Counted from the stretch's first letter, positions 20,183 through 33,057 are shown. The stretch is 64,000 nt of DNA from Streptomyces flaveolus (GCF_000716535.1 NZ_JNWV01000006.1:62001-126000); one strand, 5' to 3'. Program-made: numbers and translations. The notes: generated by a model from the sequence alone, not told the origin.

Positions 20183-20902
20183 ATGACGGACCGTAAGACC
20201 GAACTCGCCGCGAATCTGGCGAAGGTGGAGGAGCGCATCACCGCCGCGTGCGTGGCGGCCGGACGCGCGCGGGAGGAGGTGACCCTGATCGTGGTCACCA
20301 AGACCTACCCGGCCGGCGATGTGCGGATCCTGTCGGAACTCGGTGTGCGCCACGTCGCCGAGAACCGCGACCAGGACGCGGCCCCGAAGGCCGCCGCCTG
20401 TGCGGATCTGCCCCTCACGTGGCACTTCGTCGGCCAGTTGCAGACCAACAAAGTGCGTTCCGTGGTCGGTTACGCCGATGTCGTGCAGTCCGTCGACCGC
20501 TCCCGGCTCGTCGCCACGCTGTCGAAGGAGGCGGTGCGGGCGGAGCGCGAGGTGGGCTGTCTCATCCAGGTCGCGCTCGACGCCGGCGCGAGCGGCAGGG
20601 GGGACCGCGGTGGCGTGGCCCCCGAAGGAATCGAAGAGTTGGCCGACCTCGTCGCCGACGCGCCCGGGCTGCGGCTCGACGGACTGATGACCGTCGCTCC
20701 GCTCAGCGGGGAGTACGCGGGGCGCGAACAAGCGGCGTTCGAGCGCCTGATGGTTTTGTCGACTGACCTGCGCCGAGCTCATCCGGCTGCAACCATGGTG
20801 TCGGCAGGGATGAGTGCGGACCTCGAACAGGCCGTGGCCGCCGGGGCGACACATGTGCGCGTCGGCACCGCGGTACTCGGAGTCCGCCCTAGGCTCGGGT
20901 AA
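20183..20902 (+). CDS. PLP-binding protein, YggS/YlmE family
   Basis: 239 residues from ATG 20183, six bases after pgeF. Single-domain PLP barrel resembling the N-terminal domain of alanine racemase. The PLP lysine lies in [13 protein letters not shown], followed by the family motifs [10 protein letters not shown] and, near the C-terminus, [27 protein letters not shown]. The family keeps PLP and amino-acid pools in balance rather than catalysing a known dedicated reaction. Co-transcription with ftsZ is suggested by the spacing. Confidence 0.93.
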   Translation: MTDRKTELAANLAKVEERITAACVAAGRAREEVTLIVVTKTYPAGDVRILSELGVRHVAENRDQDAAPKAAACADLPLTWHFVGQLQTNKVRSVVGYADVVQSVDRSRLVATLSKEAVRAEREVGCLIQVALDAGASGRGDRGGVAPEGIEELADLVADAPGLRLDGLMTVAPLSGEYAGREQAAFERLMVLSTDLRRAHPAATMVSAGMSADLEQAVAAGATHVRVGTAVLGVRPRLG

Positions 20903-21030
20903 CGTCGCCAGGAAGTCGGACCACAGCAGAAAATATGGTCAATGCGCCCCAAGACGGGCACAAAGGCCACGTGGATCGCGGGCACTTGGCAGTCGTCAGT
21001 CGATCCACCACAGAGCGGAGGACTCAGAGC

Positions 21031-21672
21031 ATGGCCGGCGCGATGCGCAAGATGGCGGTCTACCTCGGCCTCGTGGAGGACGATGGGTACGACGGCCGCG
21101 GATTCGACCCCGACGACGACTTCGAGCCCGAGTTGGACCCGGAGCCCGAGCGGGACCACCGACGGCACGAGCCGTCGCACCAGTCGCACGGTGCACATCA
21201 GTCCCAAAGGGACGAAGAGGTGCGAATCGTACAACCGCCCGCGCCTCGCGAACCGGTGGCCCGTTCGACTTCGCTCGCCGCGGAATCCGGACGTCCGGCG
21301 CGGATCGCGCCCGTGGCATCCATCACACAAGAACGTCAGTCCCTGGAGAAGAACGCGCCGGTGATCATGCCCAAGGTCGTGTCGGAACGAGAGCCTTACC
21401 GGATCACCACGCTTCACCCGCGGACCTACAACGAGGCCCGTACCATCGGGGAACACTTCCGTGAGGGCACCCCGGTGATCATGAATCTGACTGAGATGGA
21501 TGACACAGACGCCAAGCGACTTGTCGACTTTGCGGCCGGTTTGGTGTTTGGTCTTCACGGCAGCATCGAGCGGGTGACGCAGAAGGTGTTCCTGTTGTCT
21601 CCTGCTAACGTCGATGTCACGGCGGAGGACAAGGCCCGCATCGCAGAGGGCGGGTTCTTCAACCAGAGCTGA
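21031..21672 (+). CDS. sepF: Cell division protein SepF
   Basis: 213 residues from ATG 21031, with GGAGG about ten bases upstream; the open frame reaches back to 20935 but the N-terminal amphipathic helix of SepF begins at [18 protein letters not shown]. An acidic low-complexity linker (~residues 25-60) leads to the SepF core, which includes [20 protein letters not shown] and [19 protein letters not shown]. SepF binds the FtsZ C-terminal peptide and tethers it to the membrane; no ftsA is present here, which fits the actinobacterial pattern. Confidence 0.95.
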   Translation: MAGAMRKMAVYLGLVEDDGYDGRGFDPDDDFEPELDPEPERDHRRHEPSHQSHGAHQSQRDEEVRIVQPPAPREPVARSTSLAAESGRPARIAPVASITQERQSLEKNAPVIMPKVVSEREPYRITTLHPRTYNEARTIGEHFREGTPVIMNLTEMDDTDAKRLVDFAAGLVFGLHGSIERVTQKVFLLSPANVDVTAEDKARIAEGGFFNQS

Positions 21673-21732
21673 GACGTACGACCGGATCGAAGCACGGAAG
21701 AGCACGGAACAGGGGAGAGGGAACCACAGGCC

Positions 21733-22023
21733 ATGAGCGTGTTCGCGCAGGTGATCTACATCGCGCTGATGGTGTTCCTCGTCGTGCTCATCTTCCGGCT
21801 GGTCATGGACTACGTTTTCCAGTTCGCCCGCTCGTGGCAACCCGGCAAGGCGATGGTGGTCGTACTGGAGGCCACCTACACTGTCACCGATCCACCGCTG
21901 AAGCTTCTGCGGCGGTTCATTCCGCCGCTGCGTCTCGGGGGCGTGGCGCTCGACCTGTCCTTCTTCGTACTGATGATCATCGTCTACATTCTCATCTCCG
22001 TCGCCGGGAGCTTCGTGAGATGA
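21733..22023 (+). CDS. YggT-family small membrane protein
   Basis: 96 residues from ATG 21733. One hydrophobic segment at each end (VIYIALMVFLVVLIFRLV and FFVLMIIVYILISVAGSF) flank a conserved cytoplasmic loop with TDPPLKLLRRFIPPLRLGG, the YggT signature. Standard neighbour of sepF and divIVA in Gram-positives. Its precise function is unknown; the context points to division or polar growth. Confidence 0.93.
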   Translation: MSVFAQVIYIALMVFLVVLIFRLVMDYVFQFARSWQPGKAMVVVLEATYTVTDPPLKLLRRFIPPLRLGGVALDLSFFVLMIIVYILISVAGSFVR

Positions 22024-22077
22024 GGGTGGGGACGATCCGGTCTTGCCGACTGCCGATGACTACGTTGAGGTGAAGAG

Positions 22078-23220
22078 ATGCCGTTGACCCCCGAGGACGT
22101 GCGGAACAAGCAGTTCACGACCGTCCGCCTCCGAGAAGGCTATGACGAGGACGAGGTCGATGCCTTCCTCGACGAGGTCGAAGCCGAACTGACCCGTCTG
22201 CTCCGCGAGAACGAGGACCTGCGCGCCAAGCTGGCCGCGGCCACCCGCGCCGCCGCACAGAACCAGCAGAACGCGCGCAAGCCCCCGGAGCAGGACCAGC
22301 AGCAGCACCAGCAGCAGCACCAGCAGCAGGGCATGCGAGGTCCTGGCGCTCCGGTGCCCGCCGGGATATCGGGCCCGCCGCAGCAGCAGATGGGTGGCCC
22401 CATGGGTGGTCCGCCCCAGCTGCCGAGCGGTGCCCCGCAGCTGCCCGCCGGCCCCGGCGGTCAGGGCGGCCCGCAGGGTCCCGGCCCGATGGGCCAGGGT
22501 CCGATGGGTCAGGGCCCGATGGGCGGTCAGCCGCCCATGCAGCAGCAGATGGGCGGCCCGATGGGCGGTCCCATGGGTGGCCCCATGGGCGGTCCGATGG
22601 GTGGCCCCGGTCAGGGCCCCGGTGGCGACAGTGCCGCCCGTGTCCTCTCGCTGGCCCAGCAGACCGCCGACCAGGCGATCGCCGAGGCCCGCTCCGAGGC
22701 CAACAAGATCGTCGGCGAGGCCCGCAGCCGCGCCGAGGGTCTGGAGCGTGACGCCCGTGCCAAGGCCGATGCCCTGGAGCGGGACGCGCAGGAGAAGCAC
22801 CGCGTCGCCATGGGCTCCCTGGAGTCCGCCCGCGCCACGCTGGAGCGCAAGGTCGAGGACCTGCGCGGCTTCGAGCGCGAGTACCGCACGCGCCTGAAGT
22901 CGTACCTGGAGTCGCAGCTGCGTCAGCTCGAGACCCAGGCCGACGACTCGCTGGCCCCGCCGCGCACCCCGGCCACCGCGTCGCTGCCGCCGTCCCCGGC
23001 GCCCTCCATGGCTCCGGCCGGCGCGAGCGCCCCGTCCTACGGCGGCAACCAGACGATGGGCGGCAACCCCTCGCCGTCCGCCCCGTCCTACGGCGGCCAG
23101 CAGCAGATGACCCCGGCCATGACGCAGCCCATGGCCCCGGTCCGCCCGCAGGGCCCGTCCCCGATGGGTCAGGCTCCCTCGCCGATGCGTGGGTTCCTGA
23201 TCGACGAGGACGACAACTGA
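22078..23220 (+). CDS. divIVA: Polar growth coiled-coil protein DivIVA
   Basis: 380 residues from ATG 22078, with a GAGGTGAAGAG site. N-terminal membrane-curvature domain [19 protein letters not shown] followed by the first coiled coil. Then a long Gln/Pro/Gly/Met-rich stretch (~residues 62-185, with [11 protein letters not shown] and repeated GGPM units), a second coiled coil (~190-285) and a Pro/Ser-rich tail. Streptomyces DivIVA marks hyphal tips and directs apical wall growth; the enlarged disordered insert is typical of the genus. Last gene of the cluster, followed by a strong terminator. Confidence 0.96.
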   Translation: MPLTPEDVRNKQFTTVRLREGYDEDEVDAFLDEVEAELTRLLRENEDLRAKLAAATRAAAQNQQNARKPPEQDQQQHQQQHQQQGMRGPGAPVPAGISGPPQQQMGGPMGGPPQLPSGAPQLPAGPGGQGGPQGPGPMGQGPMGQGPMGGQPPMQQQMGGPMGGPMGGPMGGPMGGPGQGPGGDSAARVLSLAQQTADQAIAEARSEANKIVGEARSRAEGLERDARAKADALERDAQEKHRVAMGSLESARATLERKVEDLRGFEREYRTRLKSYLESQLRQLETQADDSLAPPRTPATASLPPSPAPSMAPAGASAPSYGGNQTMGGNPSPSAPSYGGQQQMTPAMTQPMAPVRPQGPSPMGQAPSPMRGFLIDEDDN

Positions 23221-23263
23221 GCACCGGGCACCAGTACGACAACGGCGTCGGCAGCGTCTGATA

Positions 23264-23306
23264 GGGCGGGCCCCCTGGACTTCGGTCCTGGGGGCCCGCC
23301 CTTTTT
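23264..23306 (+). terminator. Rho-independent terminator after divIVA
   Basis: A 17-base stem (23264-23280 with 23285-23301, one mismatch) closes on a TTCG tetraloop and is followed by five T. The strongest intrinsic terminator in the window. Confidence 0.95.
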
Positions 23307-23346
23307 ACGCGGGTTGCGTGACGGCGGAGCCCATGGCGGCCATGAC

Positions 23347-23383
23347 GAAGGGCCCGGCCTCCTTGACGGAGACCGGGCCCTTC
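23347..23383 (-). terminator. Hairpin terminator after ileS
   Basis: 16-base inverted repeat, 23347-23362 with 23368-23383, loop TTGAC (one G-U type pair). It lies 17 bases beyond the ileS stop. There is no U tract, as is common in Streptomyces. It separates ileS from the convergent divIVA. Confidence 0.8.
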
Positions 23384-23399
23384 TCGTACCGCTCGGCGC

Positions 23400-26543
<3,144 letters not shown>

Positions 26544-26553
26544 CTGCGAGCAT

Positions 26554-26850
26554 CCTCCAACGGACTTGCTGCCTTCCGTCGGAGGGACGAGAGCCTTCGT
26601 TCCTGTCTACGCCGTGTGCGGCGCGCTCCCGCGGTACCACCCTCCTTGGCCCCCCGCCGCGCCGTACGCGCCGGTGAGCCCCCTCATTGGGGTCGCGAGG
26701 CCGGTTCTACTCGCCGCCGCCCTTCGGCTGCGGCTTTCTTCCGGCGGCTCCGGGGTGATCTTCACGTCGCGCTCGCCCCCGGGCTCACACCGTCCCCGGG
26801 TCGCTCTGGGCTGCCTACGCCGCTACTCGTCCCCATCCACGCTTCTCGCT
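26554..26850 (-). promoter_or_regulatory. Translational T-box riboswitch (Ile) in the ileS leader
   Basis: Read on the minus strand. The stem I base has the GACGAGUAGC motif, and GCCCAGAG lies above it. The specifier loop holds AUC, an Ile codon, at 26759-26757 in the context GUGAAGAUCACC. The T-box sequence AGGGUGGUACCGCGGG has its UGGUACC at 26639-26633. Downstream, CCUCCGACGGA (26585-26575) pairs with UCCGUUGGAGG (26564-26554), hiding the ileS ribosome site. There is no U-tract terminator, so control is at translation, as known for actinobacterial ileS T-boxes. The exact 5' end is estimated from the -10 element at 26862-26857. Confidence 0.93.
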
Positions 26851-26856
26851 CCGCCC

Positions 26857-26862
26857 AGTGTA
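26857..26862 (-). promoter_or_regulatory. -10 element of the ileS/T-box transcript
   Basis: TACACT on the minus strand, just upstream of the T-box stem I. No clear -35. The stretch 26863-27149 beyond it holds no gene I can support and should also contain the promoter of the divergent DksA-like gene (CACAAT at 27125-27130 is a possible -10). Confidence 0.5.
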
Positions 26863-27149
26863 CGGCGCCGCGCGGACAGCGGCGGACCGGTTTTCCGCGC
26901 GGCGGGGGCGCGGGCCGTACGACCGGGCCGTGTGACCCGAATGGCGAGGGGAGCGGGCGCCGGGGTCGGTGCGGTACCGGCCCGGCGGATTACCCGGCGG
27001 GGAGCTGGGCACAACGGATGCATGCCCGTGGCTCGGGGGGTGCGGGCGGGCGAATCGGGCGGTGTGCCCCGTTGCCGCGGGACTCAAGTCGATTTATCGT
27101 CCCAGCACGATTCGCGAGCAAGATCACAATATGTGAAGGGGCCGCGGCC

Positions 27150-28307
27150 ATGGTGGCGAAGAAGACCGCCGTACAGCAGCCGGCGACCGGGAAGACCGGC
27201 GCGAGGCCTGCCACCAAGAAGACGGCCCCGGGCAGGACGGCCGCCACGAAGACGGCTGCCAAGAAGCCGGTGGCCGAGAAGGCGGCGCCCGTCGAGGCGG
27301 CTGCCACGAAGACGGCTGCCACGAAGGCGGTGGCCCCCAAGGCGGCCGTCGGCGAGAAGTCGGCCGCTGCGGGGAAGGTCGCGAAGAAGGCGGCTGAGAA
27401 GGCTGAGAAGAAGGCGGCCGTGAAGAAGACGGCTGTGAACAAGACGGCCGACAGAACGGTCGCGAAGGAGGTCGCGGGTACCAAGGCGGTCACCGGGAAG
27501 CCGGCCGCGACGGAGACGGCTGTGAAGGACGCGACGGCCAGGAAGACGGCCGTGGCGGACAAAGCCGCGATGAGGAAGACGGCCACGAAGAGGTCGGCCG
27601 CCAGGCGGACGGCCGCGGCGGACAAGTCCGCGATGAAGGAGACGGCCGCCAAGGAAGCGGCCGAGAAGGAGACGGCCGCCGAAGAAGCGGTCGGCAAGAA
27701 GGCCGTCGCCGAGAAGACCGCCGCCAAGAAAGCCGCTGCCAAGAAGGCCGCGGTGAAGGAGACGGCCGACAAGAGCACGACCAAGGACGCGGGCGCGGCG
27801 CGGGCCGCGAAGCAGACGGGAGCCACGACAGTGGTTGCGAAGAAGACTCCTGGCACGGCCACGGCGGAACAGTCCGCCGTTCCCAAGGCGCGGCTCGGCG
27901 CGGTGGAGCCCGGCGAACTGGCGGTACGCCCCGGCGAGGATCCGTGGACCCCGGAAGAGGCCGACGCGGCCCGCGCGGAGCTGCAGTCCGAGCTGGAGCG
28001 GCTGCGGGAGGAGATCAGCTCGTCCGAGGCGTCCCTGGTCGGCCTGATGCGGGACTCCGGGGACGGTGCCGGGGACGATCAGGCCGACACCGGCACCAAG
28101 AACATCACGCGCGAGCACGAGCTGGCGCTGGCCGCCAACGCGCGCGAGATGCTGATCCAGACCGAGCGCGCCCTGGAACGGCTCGACGCGGGCACCTACG
28201 GCCTGTGCGAGAACTGCGGCGACCCCATCGGCAAGGCCCGGATGCAGGCGTTCCCGAGGGCCACGCTGTGCGTGGAGTGCAAGCAGAAGCAGGAACGCCG
28301 CTCCTGA
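27150..28307 (+). CDS. DksA/TraR-type zinc-finger protein with long Lys/Ala-rich histone H1-like N-terminus
   Basis: 385 residues from ATG 27150, with AAGGGG upstream. Residues 1 to ~240 are almost only Lys, Ala, Thr, Val and Glu in loose repeats such as KKTAAKK, like the tails of histone H1 and bacterial HupS-type proteins. From ~245 the protein becomes DksA/TraR-like: a coiled coil (EADAARAELQSELERLREEI) and a C4 zinc finger with CENCGDPIGKARM and LCVECKQKQE (~353-377). DksA-type proteins act on RNA polymerase through its secondary channel. A DNA- or RNA-binding tail joined to that module suggests a nucleoid-associated transcription factor, which is inference. Adjacent to lspA. Confidence 0.9.
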   Translation: MVAKKTAVQQPATGKTGARPATKKTAPGRTAATKTAAKKPVAEKAAPVEAAATKTAATKAVAPKAAVGEKSAAAGKVAKKAAEKAEKKAAVKKTAVNKTADRTVAKEVAGTKAVTGKPAATETAVKDATARKTAVADKAAMRKTATKRSAARRTAAADKSAMKETAAKEAAEKETAAEEAVGKKAVAEKTAAKKAAAKKAAVKETADKSTTKDAGAARAAKQTGATTVVAKKTPGTATAEQSAVPKARLGAVEPGELAVRPGEDPWTPEEADAARAELQSELERLREEISSSEASLVGLMRDSGDGAGDDQADTGTKNITREHELALAANAREMLIQTERALERLDAGTYGLCENCGDPIGKARMQAFPRATLCVECKQKQERRS

Positions 28308-28375
28308 GCGCGAGAGGGCCTCGGGGCGTGCCGTAGTCTCGTCCTCAGTCAGGGCACCTAGGTTGAGGGACTCAC

Positions 28376-29026
28376 GTGGCAGAGGCGGAGCGGATCATCG
28401 GTACGCCGGACACCCCGGACGACGGCGGCGAGCACGAGGCGTCGGCCGGAGCACCCGCCGGCGGCGCCGCGGTCGGTGCGTCCGGGGAGGCGGGCGCGTC
28501 CGGCGCGGGCGAGCAGGGGACCCCGGCGCGACGGACCGGCCGCGGGCGCCGGATCGCCGTGCTGTTCGCGGTGGCCGCGTTCGCCTACGCCCTCGACCTG
28601 GTCAGCAAGATGCTCGTCGTCTCCCGGCTGGAGGGGCACGCGCCCATCCAGGTCGTCGGGGACCTGCTGGAGCTGCACGCGATCCGCAACCCGGGTGCCG
28701 CCTTCGGGTTCGGCGCGGCATTCACGGTGATCTTCACACTGATCGCCGCGGCCGTGATCGTCGTGATCATCCGCCTGGCCCGCAAGCTGTACAGCTTCCC
28801 CTGGGCGGTCGCGCTCGGCCTGCTGCTCGGCGGCGCGCTCGGCAACCTCACCGACCGCGTCTTCCGGGCGCCGGGCGTCTTCGAGGGCGAGGTGGTGGAC
28901 TTCATCGCGCCGAAGGGGTTCGCCGTGTTCAACCTCGCCGACTCCGCGATCGTGTGCGGCGGCATCCTGATCGTGCTGCTGTCCTTCCGCGGCCTGGACC
29001 CCGACGGCACGGTCCACAAGGACTGA
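28376..29026 (+). CDS. lspA: Lipoprotein signal peptidase LspA
   Basis: 216 residues from GTG 28376, with GAGGGA seven bases upstream. Cleaves the signal peptide of diacylated prolipoproteins in the membrane. A ~58-residue Gly/Ala-rich cytoplasmic extension precedes four membrane segments. The family motifs are [29 protein letters not shown] and the catalytic aspartates in VVDFIAPKG and FNLADSAI. Followed by rluD, its usual neighbour. Confidence 0.96.
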   Translation: MAEAERIIGTPDTPDDGGEHEASAGAPAGGAAVGASGEAGASGAGEQGTPARRTGRGRRIAVLFAVAAFAYALDLVSKMLVVSRLEGHAPIQVVGDLLELHAIRNPGAAFGFGAAFTVIFTLIAAAVIVVIIRLARKLYSFPWAVALGLLLGGALGNLTDRVFRAPGVFEGEVVDFIAPKGFAVFNLADSAIVCGGILIVLLSFRGLDPDGTVHKD

Positions 29027-29083
29027 CGCGGGGGTCCGCCCGGGTTTTCCACAGGCTCGTGCGGAGCCGTTCGGCCCGTCCGG

Positions 29084-29098
29084 CATACTCGACGGGTG
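29084..29098 (+). promoter_or_regulatory. Candidate leaderless promoter for rluD
   Basis: CATACT at 29084-29089, six bases before GTG 29096. No ribosome site is visible before the GTG. Confidence 0.55.
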
Positions 29099-30040
29099 AG
29101 CACGATTCCCGAGATCCGTACCCTGCCCGTGCCCGACGGCCTGGAGGGCGAGCGCGTCGACGCCGCCATCTCCCGCATGTTCGGCTTCTCCCGCACGAAG
29201 GCCGCGGAGCTGGCCGCGGCCGGCAAGGTCCAGGTCGACGGCGCGGTGGTCGGCAAGTCCGAGCGGGTGCGCGGCGGTGCCTGGCTGGAGGTCGAGATGC
29301 CGCAGGCGCCCGCGCCGGTGCAGGTGGTCGCCGAGCCGGTCGAGGGCATGGAGATCGTGCACGACGACGATGACGTGGTCGTGATCGTCAAGCCGGTCGG
29401 CGTGGCCGCGCACCCGTCGCCGGGCTGGTCCGGTCCGACCGTCATCGGCGGTCTCGCCGCCGCCGGGTACCGGATCTCCACCTCCGGCGCCGCCGAGCGC
29501 CAGGGCATCGTGCACCGCCTGGACGTCGGTACGTCGGGCCTGATGGTGGTCGCCAAGTCGGAGTACGCGTACACGTCGCTCAAGCGCCAGTTCAAGGAGC
29601 GCACGGTCGACAAGCGCTACCACACCCTCGTCCAGGGCCACCCGGACCCGACGAGCGGCACCATCGACGCCCCGATCGGCCGCCACCCGAACCACGACTA
29701 CAAGTGGGCGGTCACGGCCGACGGCAAGCCCTCGGTGACCCACTACGACCTCATCGAGGCCTTCCGCGCCGCCTCCCTGCTGGACGTCAAGCTGGAGACG
29801 GGCCGCACCCACCAGATCCGCGTCCACATGGCCGCCCACCGCCACCCGTGCGTCGGCGACCTCACCTACGGCGCCGACCCCACCCTCGCCAAGCGGCTGC
29901 GCCTGACCCGCCAGTGGCTGCACGCCGTGCGCCTCGGTTTCGAGCACCCCGGCGACGGTTCCTGGGTGGAGTTCGAGAGTGACTACCCCGAGGACCTCCG
30001 GCAGGCCCTCGACCAGGTCCGGGAGGACACATGGGCGTGA
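29096..30040 (+). CDS. rluD: RluA/RluD-family 23S rRNA pseudouridine synthase
   Basis: 314 residues from GTG 29096. N-terminal S4 RNA-binding domain ([25 protein letters not shown]), then the RluA catalytic domain with the Asp in [18 protein letters not shown] (~141) and [12 protein letters not shown] near the end. Modifies uridines in large-subunit rRNA; the exact sites are not deducible. Start codon follows a -10 element at leaderless distance. Overlaps the acetyltransferase gene by ten bases. Confidence 0.92.
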   Translation: MSTIPEIRTLPVPDGLEGERVDAAISRMFGFSRTKAAELAAAGKVQVDGAVVGKSERVRGGAWLEVEMPQAPAPVQVVAEPVEGMEIVHDDDDVVVIVKPVGVAAHPSPGWSGPTVIGGLAAAGYRISTSGAAERQGIVHRLDVGTSGLMVVAKSEYAYTSLKRQFKERTVDKRYHTLVQGHPDPTSGTIDAPIGRHPNHDYKWAVTADGKPSVTHYDLIEAFRAASLLDVKLETGRTHQIRVHMAAHRHPCVGDLTYGADPTLAKRLRLTRQWLHAVRLGFEHPGDGSWVEFESDYPEDLRQALDQVREDTWA

Positions 30041-30504
30041 TCCCCGCCTACACCGTCCGGGTCGCCGAGGACCCCGCCGACCGCGAGGCCTGCTTCACGG
30101 TCCGCAAGGAGGTCTTCGTGGCCGAGCAGGGCGTGGCCGAGGACATCGAGTACGACGCCTACGACGCCGTGGCCGTGCATGTGCTGGCGGTCCGCGAGGA
30201 CGGGGTGCCGCTGGGCACCGGACGCCTGCTGTACGGCGAGGCGGCCGCCGCGAAGACCGGCGGGGACCCGGCGGTGGGCTCCCTGGGCCGGCTCGCCGTC
30301 TCCCGGGCGGCCCGTGGGCTCGGCGTCGGCGCGGCCCTGGTGCGCGCCATCGAGGACGCGGCACGCACGCGTGGCCTCACGGCGGTGGACCTGCACGCGC
30401 AGACCCACGCCCTGGGCTTCTACGAGCGGCTCGGTTACGAGGCGTACGGCCCTGAGTTCCCGGACGCGGGCATACCGCACCGGGCGATGCGCCGGGCCCT
30501 GTAG
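30031..30504 (+). CDS. GNAT-family N-acetyltransferase
   Basis: 157 residues from ATG 30031 (GTG 30037 also possible). Acetyl-CoA site [22 protein letters not shown] and the C-terminal [14 protein letters not shown] are typical GNAT features; [15 protein letters not shown] is reminiscent of the ElaA-like group. Substrate unknown. Overlap with rluD implies co-translation. Confidence 0.88.
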   Translation: MGVIPAYTVRVAEDPADREACFTVRKEVFVAEQGVAEDIEYDAYDAVAVHVLAVREDGVPLGTGRLLYGEAAAAKTGGDPAVGSLGRLAVSRAARGLGVGAALVRAIEDAARTRGLTAVDLHAQTHALGFYERLGYEAYGPEFPDAGIPHRAMRRAL

Positions 30505-30636
30505 CCAGGGGAGCCGCTGCCGGCCGCGCGGCTCACGCCGGGGTGCGCGGCCGTCCAGGCGTCGGTACGCCGGGTCGCGGGCGTCATGGCAGGCTTGAGG
30601 TCTGCCGTGTGATCGTCGACTCCCGGAGCGCCGTCC

Positions 30637-32223
30637 GTGGATCAGCTGGCTCTGTTGTTCGTACTGCTGCTCGGGGCCCTGGTGAGCGTCCCGGTGGGGG
30701 ACCGGTTCGGGGTGCCGGCGCCGGTGCTGATGACCCTCTTCGGCGGGGCCCTGGCGGTGGCCGAATTCGTGCCCAACGTGGACATCCCGCCGGACCTGAT
30801 CCTGCCCGGGCTGCTGCCACCGCTGCTCTACGCCGCCGTACGCCGGACCTCCTGGCGGCAGTTCGCGGCCAACATCCGCCCGATCTTCCTGCTGGCCGTG
30901 GCCCTGGTGTTCGTCACGACGGTGTGCGTGGCGTTCGTCGCCAACGCCATCGTGCCGGGGCTGCCGATCGCCGCCGCCGTCGCGCTGGGTGCCCTGATCG
31001 CGCCGCCGGACCCGGTCGCGGCGACCAGCGTCGCCGGTCAGCTCGGGCTGCCGCGCCGCCTGGTGTCGATCCTGGAGGGCGAGGGCCTCTTCAACGACGT
31101 CACCGCCATCGTGCTGTACCACGTGGCCATCGCCGCGGCCGTGAGCGGCACCTTCTCGCCCTGGCGGGCCGGCCTGGACCTGGTGCTGTCGGCCGTCGTC
31201 GCGGTGGCCGTCGGCCTGGTGCTGGGCTGGGGCGCGAACAGGCTGATGGACCTGCTCGGTGATCCGACCCTGCAGATCGGCATGACCCTGCTGGTGCCGT
31301 ACGCCTCCTACGTGCTCGCCGAGAAGCTGCACGGCTCCGGGGTGCTCGCGGTGCTCACCACGGCCCTCTTCCTCGCCGAGTACGCCACCGACGCCGACGA
31401 CGTGATGACCCGGCTCGCCGGGCACACCTTCTGGGACATCATCGACACGCTCGTCACGGGCGTCGCCTTCGGACTCATCGGACTGGAGCTGCACAACGCC
31501 ATCCGCACCGCCCAGGGGCGGTGGGGCGAGATGCTCGGCTGGGCAGCGGCCGTGGTGGGCGTGGTGGTCGTCGTACGGCTGCTGTGGCTGCTGCCGGCGA
31601 CCTGGCTGACCAAGCGGCTGCACGCCCGCCGGGACTACGACGAGGAGATCCCGGTGAGCTGGCGGGAGACCGTCGTGATGTGGTGGTCCGGGATGCGCGG
31701 GGTGGCCTCGGTGGCGCTGGCGCTGGCCGTGCCGCTGAAGACGGACGCCGGGGCGCCGTTCCCCGACCGGGACGAGATCGTCTTCATCGCCTTCGGGGTG
31801 ATCGTCGCCACGCTGGTGGTGCAGGGGCTGACGCTGCCGTGGCTGGTGAGGCGGCTCGGGGTGCGGGCCGACTCCGAGCGGGAGAAGGAGTTCGAGAAGG
31901 AGCTGGCGGTGCGGGCCGCGAAGGCGGCGAAGCGGCGGCTGCGGGAGATCGAGCAGGTGGAGGAACTGTCCGAGGAGCTCTCCGAGCAGATGCTGCGGCG
32001 GGCCTTCGACATCGGTATCCGGATCAGCCCGGACATGGGGGAGGAGGAACGGCGGGAGGCGCACCGGCAGCGGGCCAAGCGGCTGAAGCGGGTGCGGCGC
32101 ATCCAGAACGAGATGCTGAGCGCCGCGCGCCACGAGGTACTGGCGGCGCGGAGCGAGCCCGGGGCGGACCCGGAGATCGTGGACCGGGTGCTCCGGCATC
32201 TCGACGTGCGGAGCCTGCGGTGA
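30637..32223 (+). CDS. CPA1-family Na+/H+ antiporter
   Basis: 528 residues from GTG 30637. About twelve membrane segments over the first ~410 residues. The family's ion-site motifs are APPDPVAATSVA and EGEGLFNDVTAIVLY. A hydrophilic C-terminal tail (~residues 415-528) rich in Arg/Glu forms a predicted coiled coil. Electroneutral cation/proton exchange at the plasma membrane is the family role; ion choice is not readable. A 132-base gap upstream shows no clear promoter. Confidence 0.92.
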   Translation: MDQLALLFVLLLGALVSVPVGDRFGVPAPVLMTLFGGALAVAEFVPNVDIPPDLILPGLLPPLLYAAVRRTSWRQFAANIRPIFLLAVALVFVTTVCVAFVANAIVPGLPIAAAVALGALIAPPDPVAATSVAGQLGLPRRLVSILEGEGLFNDVTAIVLYHVAIAAAVSGTFSPWRAGLDLVLSAVVAVAVGLVLGWGANRLMDLLGDPTLQIGMTLLVPYASYVLAEKLHGSGVLAVLTTALFLAEYATDADDVMTRLAGHTFWDIIDTLVTGVAFGLIGLELHNAIRTAQGRWGEMLGWAAAVVGVVVVVRLLWLLPATWLTKRLHARRDYDEEIPVSWRETVVMWWSGMRGVASVALALAVPLKTDAGAPFPDRDEIVFIAFGVIVATLVVQGLTLPWLVRRLGVRADSEREKEFEKELAVRAAKAAKRRLREIEQVEELSEELSEQMLRRAFDIGIRISPDMGEEERREAHRQRAKRLKRVRRIQNEMLSAARHEVLAARSEPGADPEIVDRVLRHLDVRSLR

Positions 32224-32304
32224 GTGCTGCGCACGAGGCCCCGGCCAGTCATACGAATGTGCCGGCCCTGTGGATAACTCCCGGCATCGCCCGCCCCCCG
32301 CTCC

Positions 32305-32319
32305 TACTCTCGGATCATG
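32305..32319 (+). promoter_or_regulatory. Candidate leaderless promoter for the SDR gene
   Basis: TACTCT at 32305-32310, six bases before ATG 32317. Confidence 0.55.
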
Positions 32320-33057
32320 ACTCGCAACATCGTGATCAGTGGTGGCGGTACGGGCATCGGGCTGGCGGCGGCACGGGCGTTCGCGGCGGACGCGGACCGG
32401 GTGCTGTTGCTCGGGCGGCGTGCGGACGTGCTGGAGAAGGCCGGGGTGCCCGGGGCGCTCACCTACGCGGCGGACCTGTCCGAACCGGATGACGTGCGCG
32501 GTGTCGCCCGGTTCGTCGCCGACGAGCTGGGCACCGTGGACGTGCTCGTGAACTGTGCCGGAGGAGCCGGATACCTGGAGCCCCCGGCCGGCAGCGACGA
32601 CCCCCTCGACCGGGTCGCCCACGACTGGACCGTCAACTTCCGGCAGAACACCCTGACCGCGGCGCTCCTCACCGAGGCGCTGAAGGACCGGCTCGCCGAG
32701 CCCGGCGGACGGGTGCTGTTCCTGAGTTCCATCGCCGCCTACCGAGGCTCGGGCACGGGTGCCTACGCGGCGGCCAAGGCCGGGCTGCACCCGTACGCCC
32801 ACGACCTGGCCCGGGAGTTGGGCCCGCGCGGCATCACCGTGAACGTGGTCGCCCCCGGGTACGTCGAGGACACCGAGTTCTTCGGCGCCACGATGGACGA
32901 GGACCGGCGGGCGAGGCTCGTCGCGGACACCTCGACCGGCCGCGCCGGCATACCCGGGGACGTCGCCGAGACCCTGCACTGGCTGGCGTCGCCCGCCGCC
33001 GGGCACGTCACCTCGCAGATCGTCCAGGTGAACGGAGGTGCCGAACGGGGCCGTTGA
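32317..33057 (+). CDS. Short-chain dehydrogenase/reductase (FabG-like)
   Basis: 246 residues from ATG 32317. NAD(P)-binding ISGGGTGIGLAAARAFA, the NCAGGAGY variant of NNAG, a catalytic Ser in VLFLSSIAAYRGSG and the YAAAKAGLHPYAHDLA (YxxxK) motif. C-terminal half resembles 3-oxoacyl-ACP reductases; substrate unknown. Converges on the MscS gene with only ten bases between the stops and no visible terminator. Confidence 0.92.
   Translation: MTRNIVISGGGTGIGLAAARAFAADADRVLLLGRRADVLEKAGVPGALTYAADLSEPDDVRGVARFVADELGTVDVLVNCAGGAGYLEPPAGSDDPLDRVAHDWTVNFRQNTLTAALLTEALKDRLAEPGGRVLFLSSIAAYRGSGTGAYAAAKAGLHPYAHDLARELGPRGITVNVVAPGYVEDTEFFGATMDEDRRARLVADTSTGRAGIPGDVAETLHWLASPAAGHVTSQIVQVNGGAERGR

Noticed and set aside
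20903..21030. Separate promoter for sepF at TATGGT 20934-20939
   Set aside because: No -35 at a usable distance; the AT-richer patch alone is not enough to call it.
29983..33006. 1007-codon minus-strand open frame
   Set aside because: Covers the acetyltransferase, antiporter and SDR genes antisense; low-complexity Arg/Gln/Pro/His sequence without motifs.
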